64,000 nucleotides of DNA, from positions 62,001 to 126,000 of the forward strand of contig JAFISE010000083.1 in the NCBI GenBank assembly GCA_022560025.1, in the 5' to 3' direction. Under the pieces are notes generated by a model. It saw nothing but the letters and a program-made list of their open reading frames with translations, did not search any database and was not told where the DNA came from. The stretch is from Stagonosporopsis chrysanthemi. Lineage: Eukaryota; Ascomycota; Dothideomycetes; Pleosporales; Didymellaceae. The position numbers and the translations under genes are program-made. The stretch's first letter is position 1. Each line of letters begins with the position of its first letter. Below are positions 56,600-64,000 of this stretch, in pieces.

Positions 56600-57944
56600 A
56601 GTGGCACATTGTGGGGAAGAGTGGCTATGTGATGCATGCTGGGTCGGTTGTTGCTCGAGCGTGCAGATCGTGGAGGCCGAGATCACGCTAAAGAGCTTGG
56701 CGGGCGCGAGAACACGTGAGGAGATCCTTCATCGTCAACACCAAGGGACCAACAAGTCACAAAAGGAGATGGGTGAGCTTACTCCAGGTTCTTAGTGCGA
56801 ATTGGAACTACTTATGAGCTCATGGTATTGTGCACAAAACAAATAAACCATGAAGTTGTACTGACCGCCGAACACCAAGCTACTCACTGCAAATCTTGTA
56901 GAATAGCCCTCTCATCAACACAGGTGCTAGACCGCGAATGCAACTATCGACCATTCAGTCAGGGAGAATCTGTCTATCATCATGTCCAAAGAGCGCCCAG
57001 TGCAGCAGTGTGTCCATCCAATTCAAACCTTCCTTCACCGCCAAAAGATTCCTTTGTCGAGATCCTCGTCTCCAGTCGTCAGCCTATCGTTCGTGCACTG
57101 TCTGTCAAGCCACCGATACCTCATCTTATTCGTCATCACGCGTCTTCTTGCCACAGCAATCTGGGGAATTTAACCGGATTCGACTCATCCCATGTCTGCG
57201 GAGTGCTGTGACTGACGCTGGTCCATATGGCGACGTGTTGAGAAATGGATCTTGTAATGATGCGGTGATGTGGTGCTGTGATAGTGTTCGGACTGTACGC
57301 TGCAGATTGCCCAATTACCATGAAACTCGGACTTGATCTAGAAAGCCCTGACGGTATCCGAATGTCCTCTTTAGAACTCATGTATGCGCCGAATGGCTGA
57401 TGAACGTGTGAGGGGGAAACGTGCTCGCGAAGGAAAGGGAGCGGGTGAAAACAATGATGATGCGCCGTCCAAAATGCGCAGAGATACTGTAAATCCAAAG
57501 CCCTTGGTGTATAACGCGAGTAAACCAACAACGATGCACCATCCAAATGAGCTGAAATACTAAAAGAATCGTAGTATTGAGGGTATAGAGCGCCGGTTTA
57601 TGCAGAAGAATGCCAGTGTAAATTGCTTATGCGATCGAACCGACAAAAAGACGTGACGTTGCTGGAAGATAGCAATTGCCGAAAACTCTGCTCTATGAGA
57701 AGCAGTGGCCGCGCAATGTACAAGAAATAAATATAATGCTAAGCAGACAGTAGGGAATATGTCGTAAAGCGAGCCGTGGAAGGAAGAATTCGGATGCATG
57801 TACCAGGGTGTTGAGACATGCTAGTGAACTGTGTGTCGATATGAAGGTCGGCTGTAGACTTGTGAAGCAGCCCCTCACACCCCTTGATCCGCTATCGTAG
57901 GGCAAGGGCATCAAGGATGGGCTTTGGAGACCGCGAGGAGGCAT
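56600..57944. other. 1.3-kb gap between two minus-strand genes
   Basis: This holds the promoter of the coiled-coil gene and the 3' region of the next gene. No gene is supported. Confidence 0.45.
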
Positions 57945-60256
57945 CTAACCAAATGGAGCATCATCGGACGCAGGAGCAGCAACGGGGGCTGTCGGAGCCT
58001 TGCGGCGCGTCGAAGAGCGAGTGGGTCGAGTGGGTTGCTTGGAAGAGGCTGTCTTAGTAGTAGACTTGCGTTTGGAAGGCGGCGGCTGCTCGTAATCGCT
58101 ACCATCCTGATCATTAGCGGACGCGGCCTTGGGCTTGCTTTTGCCTTTGCCCTTACCCTTCACCGAAGCCTTCGCGCGAGCAACGGTCTTGGCTTTCTTC
58201 GTAGCTGGGGCAGGAGCTCCCGCATCGTTCTCGACGTCCTCGATGGAGCGTTTTGGACGAGCGGAGTTGGTAGTCCCACTTGAAACCGGCTGCGCTGCGG
58301 TTGGAACCATTTTTGAAGCTCCAGAAGGTGCTGCAGACTCAACGGGAGGATTGGTGGTAAACGCTTCTGACTGCAGCTCCAATTTTTCATCCGTCTTGTG
58401 GATTGCGTCAAGGCCAGGACCGGAAGCGGGGGCGATGTTCTCGGCAGCGTCGGCGTTCTTAGAAGGTGAAGGACCAGCAGCCCTTTTGTGCTTCTTCTTG
58501 TGAGGAGCGGGCGCGGACGCTCCTTCTGACTCGGAGTCATCTTCGATGCCCTCACCGTCCTCTGCAGAGCGCTTTCGCTTCTCAGGCTTCGCAAGTTCCT
58601 CAGGTTTGCTGTCCTCGGGCGTCTGGGAAGTACCAGACGCCTTCTTCGCTGGCTTGAGCGTCTTGAGAAGATTCAGCTTGTGCCTGTTCGAGTTGTTGTT
58701 GCCCCACACACGCTCATACACGACCTGTGGGCATCCAACGATCTCCTGGAATCGGTTGCCCTTGAGGAGATCCTCGCAGGTGGGCTTCGAGATCTATATT
58801 GATTAGTAACGTAAAGCCAGTGGGTTAGAAAAGCCCACCTCTAGAACCTTTACAACAAGGTTCATGCGCTCCTCGAATGTGAAGCACATAGTGTAGTATA
58901 TGTCTTCACGGAGCTTAGGCTCGGGAATTGCATCGAGCCATCCATCTTGGTGTACATCGAGGCCAAGGGACTAGAACGGTCAGCATAGTACCAATGATAC
59001 AATTAGAGAAAACCCACAGTCATTTTCCACGCAGCCGCCTCAAACGCCGTTGCTGGGTAGTATGCAGCCCCCTCGCCCCACCGTCTAACTGTCGCTGAGC
59101 TGTCTTTATCAGCGTTCGTTCGCAAACAACCTTCGTTGTTCTTGAGCGCTGCCAGAAGCTTTTTGACCCAGTACTCAATGTCGACTTGCGTGGTGGGGAT
59201 CGTAGCATCGTTCGCAGGTGGATCCCAGTATGTGATCTTGTTCACCGCTGCAGCTTCTTGGGCGCTGGTAAAGTGCAGACCGTTCGCAGCGGGAGGGTGT
59301 GGATACGCTGCTGGCTTAAGATCGGTCCGCTTATTGAGCTTGTCGGCGGCGTCTTGCAGTTTCCCGATAACCTTCTCGATCTCAGGATACTTTGACTTGC
59401 CCCTGCGGACAAACTTCTTCTCCCCGTTAGTTGCACTCTTAGCCTTAGAAATGGTAGCCGGTAGATTCTTCGTAGGCTGTGGCAGATTGATTGCAGTATT
59501 GGACTGCAAGACCTCGTCGGATTGCTCGTGGGTGGCTGTGCCTTGAGCGCCTGCAAAGTACCATCAGTATGTATACTTCGACAAATATCATGGAACCAAC
59601 CTGGGCCAGCTGGCGTGTACTGAGAGCCTCCGTGCTCCGTTACTTCATTGGGTTCTGTAGCAAAGAAAGGAGGAGCGTCCGATACCTCAACTTGTGGTTG
59701 AGCGGGAGATGACAGGACCTCATATGAGCTGATGAATGGCCAGCCATTGTAATTTGCAAACACTGGGGTGTTCTCCATAGGCTGACTCAAAAGAGCAGGG
59801 TCAATGGTGGATGGTTGTTGTTCAGTGTGATCGACTAGCACCAGTCAGCAATCGAGGCACTTGCAAGTAGCAATCAGATCTTACCCGGACCCTGGTATCG
59901 GTACGCGTCAGCTAACGGGAAGGGCAAGCCATTGGCGAACGACGTTGAGCTCATGTCGTTCATGTCGTTGAACTGATTGATGCCATACTCACCATGCTGG
60001 GTGGTTGAGTCTGCTAGTTGTCAGTAGTAGCTCATGCGTCATCAAGGGGTAGCAATAGTGCGAGTGAGGAGCAAATACCAATGAAAGGAGTTGGTTGGTT
60101 GAAGTGGCCACTTCCTCGAGGAGAGACGGTCGCTGCTGGGTGCTCCATGTCATTATGGAATTCGAACGGGTCTTGGGATGTGGGTCTCAGATCGGAGCGG
60201 TCGCCTAGCTCAGAGAATAGTGGTTCGTTGCCATAGAAAGGCGTGTACGAACTCAT
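57945..60256 (-). CDS. uncharacterised nuclear-type protein with basic C-terminal tail
   Basis: Six minus-strand exons join in frame to 683 residues: 60079-60256, 59885-60010, 59601-59834, 59018-59550, 58839-58970 and 57945-58793. The N-terminal ~200 residues are disordered and Gln/Pro/Asn-rich. A basic patch, FVRRGKSKYPE, leads into a folded core of about 220 residues with many aromatics: YWVKKLLAALKNNEGCLR, then DIYYTMCFTFEERMNLVVKV and VVYERVWGNNNSNRHK. The last ~230 residues are rich in Lys, Ala, Pro and Ser with several nuclear-localisation-like clusters (KRKRS, HKKKHKR). This suggests a chromatin or transcription role, but I do not recognise the core domain. All splice junctions are GT..AG and keep the frame, so the model is firm. 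Confidence 0.78.
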
Positions 60257-62353
60257 GTTGAAATTCGTGGATGAGAGAATGTGTCGATTGGAAAAAAGTA
60301 TGGTAAGCGTAAGGAGTAGTAGGGAGTAGAGAATGTAATTGCTAATCTTGCGACTCAGGTTGAGAAGTGCAGCTGCGTGTACGGTAAGCTTTAGTGGTGC
60401 GCGCAGAAATGCTGTTATATTCGAGGCCAAAGCGTGCAAACGCACTAAGGAGGCCTAGCGCCGCGTTCGAGTGAATTGACATAATGGGTGCTGTTGTCCC
60501 CTGCGACAATCTTGCGCCTGTGTGCGCTCTAATGCCTCGATTTTTTCCCTTTGGGCCAGTGGGACCTCATGTGTAGCAAGAACACATATCTGTCGTCTTA
60601 CTAGAGGCAAGCTGATTGGCCGCGCCTGGTGAATGTCCCGTGTCGTCGTTGCGGAGAGCTTGAGCACGGTCCTTCTTGTTGGTAGTATTGTAGGCCCAAA
60701 TAACAGGTGCAAGCAGAGTGCTTCACTAAGCCGTACGTCGTTGGCGCACACCGTGTAGAGAAGCACATGCTCGCTGCCCTGTAGAGTAGCCTTGTAGTAA
60801 AGTACCGCCGGTGCGTCGCTGGGCATCATAGCGAGCTTGTAGCAGTGCGACTATAGGTTTCAATGAGCTGTAATGGCCGACCAGATCTATGTCCTTGTCG
60901 TTTTTTGTGCTTTCAGGTAATGTGGTGTATATAAGACCCTCTCATCAGAGTTATACTAAGATATTGAAACTCCGTGCGTAGAATTGAGCAATAGCTTATT
61001 CCACGCACAATGCGTCCCTATTTTGTGTAAGATTCCATGATGAGTTTGGTCAATGGTCAGGCGCAGACTGGACAACACATGACTCCATCAGATGACGTCC
61101 TTAAAGGTAGAAATGGCAAGCTTGACCATCAAGGAAGCTGTCGAGTTGTAATACATTGATTGCATTGTGTATTGTGCAAAAGTCTAAGACATTATAGTGA
61201 GTCAGCGTATGAACATAAGACCGCTTGACTGTGTTCAGGTTCCACTATTCTTACCCGAATGCCAGCTTCAGCTCCATACTGCCTGGCACTATGCTTCGGT
61301 ATTTCTGTAACTATATTCGAGAACATGACAGACCGACCTCGAGAGTTCTACACGGGAGTCTATGGTAAACTAGGAATTGGCGAGAAAGTGCACGGCCAAG
61401 GCTTTCCATCACAATAGCGCGAACTGATCCACGAAGGACTGCAGATGGAGAGCATTCTTGGCAGGTCGACCTGTTCTCTTGGCAGATGAATCCAGGAGGT
61501 TGCTTTGATAGCCTAGGAAGAGACGATGTTATTCTCCATACAATTCCTTTGTTTGCTGGAGACTGGATGTGAGGATGGCCAATTGTTCTTGCGCTTGCCG
61601 CGATCGCATCTTGTCGTGCTGCTGATTCGCAGATCATGTCGAGGTGAGCTTTCGATACATACGGGCGAGATAGCTACATGATCGTACATGCGAGGACAGG
61701 CACGTGTTCATAGCACGGATAAGAGTTGATGTTTGCTAGACGTTGAGGCGAACTGAGGTCTAAAACCACGCTAACAGCGGCGTCACCAATCAAGGCCTCG
61801 TTGCAATGTTCACCACGGGCCTGATCTACAACTGAATCTGAAGTCCAGACCATGACTGCTCTACAGTTACCAAATCGTCTGTTTGCAGGACATGACGGTG
61901 TAACAGATCGCCTATGCGGGATATGAGTACTGACGAAATCACCCTCGCTTGCGCACCTCCGGCCACTATATCGTATCAGATGCACCCGGCAGACAGGTAG
62001 TGCCATAGAGATGGACGTGCATTGAAGTGACGATTGCAAGCCTTCGCCATGCACGATGTCGGTCGTGCAATAGACCAAAATACCATGACCACAAATACAA
62101 ATGATTCACACAACTACACAAGTCATGTTGAGGTCTCTACGAGATAGGCCGCCATGTCTAATGACGGAGAAGCGTCGTCATGAATCCCCCTGCACAAGGT
62201 GTCATTAGTAAGGCATAACGCGTATGACATGTTGTGTGGTGTGCTAGCGTGAATGTCGAAGTGCCTCACGAGTGAGACGAATTAACGAGCAGTAGAGAAC
62301 GGCGGTCTATTTGCAAAAACAAGCAGTTTCGTGATTCATGTCATTCGTACTCG
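60257..62353. other. 2.1-kb gap without a supported gene
   Basis: The first part is the promoter of the six-exon gene. Frames further on are short and featureless. I see no RNA gene or repeat. Confidence 0.45.
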
Positions 62354-63181
62354 TCAGGACCAGATACCTCCCAAGCCCATCTTCTCCAAGATGCCTACCA
62401 AATCCTTATCCACGATCTGGTCCCATCCTCGCTCTTTCCCCCAAGTGATCCTCTTCTGGTTGAGCTTCGCCTCCTCGAGCAAACCCTTCAGTAATGGACT
62501 ATCCTTACGCACACTTGGGTACGCATCGAGCTCGACCTCGCCGACGGATGGTATCTGCGTCAACAGTGCCCTTAGCAGGCCTACACAATATCCCGTGTAA
62601 AAGGTCTTCTCGACATTCCGAAAGCCCTCGAAGATCTCACTTGCTGCCGGGTCCATCTCCACGAAGATCCTCAGCTTATAAGCCTTCGTCACTGCGGGTA
62701 GCCCTAGCCGTTTGTCCACAACCCACCCTCTCGGCGGTTTGTTGAAGCCTGGGCCAAGGCGCAGCTCCAACCTCGTTATAAGCGCGCGGTATTTGCGCGG
62801 CAGGCGCGCGAAGAGTGGCCACTTCACGTTTATGCGGCCACCGTGTATAGGGAACAGGCGGAAGGTATTGCGACCGTAGAAGACGCGCGAGGCTTCGTCG
62901 TGCATTCGGCGGGATGCGTAGAACAGGCGCAGAGACGGCGCGACGGTGTAGTGGTTCGCAGGATCGAGATCCATCGTTTTCGAAAAGACGAGCAGCGACT
63001 CGTACACGCGCAGTCGTAGCTCGTACGGCAGGTCGAAGAAGCGAAAGGGCTTGCGCTCCTCCACTTCAACATTGCTTTCTTGCTGCTGTTCCTCGATGCT
63101 GACCGCGTTCATTTGCGCAATCAGCGCATCGATGTCCTTCGTTCTGCGGCGCACCATCGGCGGCCCCTTGCGCCGTACCAT
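62354..63181 (-). CDS. F-box-like fungal protein
   Basis: This is a 275-residue single-exon protein starting with ATG at 63181. After a basic, charged N-terminus, the segment FRFFDLPYELRLRVYESLL (about residues 47-65) matches the start of the F-box-like motif common in fungal proteins ('fLdLPyElRlrIYeyll'). APSLRLFYASRRMHDEASRVFY (here over two lines of the fold, residues ~82-103) is its usual partner. Such proteins may recruit targets to SCF ubiquitin ligases, but many fungal members lack proven Skp1 binding. The remaining ~170 residues have no repeat such as LRR or WD40. Family assignment is good, function is open. Confidence 0.82.
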   Translation of the reverse strand: MVRRKGPPMVRRRTKDIDALIAQMNAVSIEEQQQESNVEVEERKPFRFFDLPYELRLRVYESLLVFSKTMDLDPANHYTVAPSLRLFYASRRMHDEASRVFYGRNTFRLFPIHGGRINVKWPLFARLPRKYRALITRLELRLGPGFNKPPRGWVVDKRLGLPAVTKAYKLRIFVEMDPAASEIFEGFRNVEKTFYTGYCVGLLRALLTQIPSVGEVELDAYPSVRKDSPLLKGLLEEAKLNQKRITWGKERGWDQIVDKDLVGILEKMGLGGIWS

Positions 63182-64000
63182 GGCGACAGGTCACGCGCGC
63201 GAACAACGGTCTCAGTCGCGCAACGGACGCTCATGCATACATCGTGTCGCTTATCGTCGGTGCAGTTGCGAAAGGTTAAGGCCAGCAGCGGAACTTTCTA
63301 CGCAAAGCCAGAGGGATGGTGTACGGTATGTTTCGGAGCTACGGGACCATCAACGCATTGAGTGTGCGCAGGGGTTCTTGGGAGCAAAGATTCGATCTCC
63401 CCAAGCTATATCAACGCCAAATTCATAAAATAGGAAGTTTGATGTCAAATTGCTTGGGTGCAACTTTCTATATAGGGAAAAGAAAGTGGCGGCGGCGATC
63501 GATGAAGTTTTGATGGACGACGCGTTAGTCAGCCGCGCTAAGGTGTGGAGCCGAGCACTGTGGGTCCAGACACGATTCTCGCTCACACTTCATCAAGACC
63601 ATTCCATAAACTTCGTTCGATCAGTGAAAACATGTTGTAATGCTGTGCTCCAGATATGCTACAGAAGACAAGCTATCAAGTCTTAATCATCACTCTTATA
63701 GGAGTATCAATTTCCTGCCAAGCTTGTCATTTCGCATTATCACCTTGCTGCTCCGACATCTCCTCACCTCACAAAGCTTCAAAGCGCCCGCTGCCGATAT
63801 CCATCTGCGATGATTCGTCAGCTTGGGCATAATAGTATGCTTGTTCCGGAGTTGCAATGCGCAGGCTGAGGCGGGTCATGTTATCCGCCGTCATAGATGT
63901 TGGAGCTCGTTTGAAGAATGGAATGGTGGCCGAGAGCATCTAGTGGTTATTGGTCTTGACAATAGCATGTACGCATTCATGTACATAAACATAATCTCAG
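63182..64000. other. 0.8-kb terminal stretch without a supported gene
   Basis: It contains the promoter of the F-box-like gene and no other feature I can support up to the window end. Confidence 0.45.

Overview
The window looks like nuclear DNA of a filamentous ascomycete (Pezizomycotina), probably a Dothideomycete. The signs are introns of about 45-90 bases with GT..AG ends, genes on both strands without operons, and typical fungal families: HET, CFEM-free rhodopsin-like membrane proteins, NmrA, GH76, GH5, Kre9/Knh1 type, DUF7053, LicD/Mnn4 and JEN1. I see no tRNA, rRNA, CRISPR array or intact transposon. The class assignment is inference from gene style only.

Layout. 1-4.5 kb: 3' part of an IQGAP (Rng2/Iqg1) cytokinesis scaffold. 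4.9-12.2 kb: a small ubiquitin-like-fold candidate, a Tim17/22/23-family membrane protein, an NmrA-like Rossmann protein, a LicD/Mnn4-type secreted protein and a seven-helix rhodopsin-like membrane protein. 14.3-17.1 kb: a cytochrome P450 with a 16-base exon and a secreted protein with a duplicated cysteine module. 17.1-20.3 kb holds no gene I can support. 20.3-22.3 kb: an Fmp42-like MFS transporter. 23.7-38.2 kb is rich in cell-surface genes: a GH76 mannosidase, a zinc-finger/TenA-like fusion protein, a broken WSC-domain gene, a broken Thr-rich GLEYA-type adhesin, an exo-beta-1,3-glucanase (GH5) and a Kre9/Knh1-type wall protein. 39.6-43.2 kb: a mitochondrial Bax-inhibitor-family protein and a JEN1 carboxylate transporter. 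46.2-49.2 kb: a SAM methyltransferase convergent with a HET-domain gene. 49.9-63.2 kb: an Arg/Asp-repeat protein, a DUF7053 protein, a coiled-coil protein with a domain resembling the Pif1 2B region, a nuclear-type protein with a basic tail and an F-box-like protein.

How the genes relate. Most are unrelated housekeeping or accessory genes. The clearest theme is the wall and surface stretch from 23.7 to 38.2 kb, where intact wall enzymes flank two divergently oriented, frame-broken surface-protein genes. Six apparent single-base losses fall within about 2.3 kb there, while the other genes are open. This is either adhesin decay or a local assembly problem. The most unusual intact gene is the BED-like zinc finger joined to a TenA/heme-oxygenase-like fold with an Asn/Met/Gly-rich tail (25996-27486).

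Gene ends were set by reading splice sites and frames by eye. Family names come from motif recognition, not from any search.
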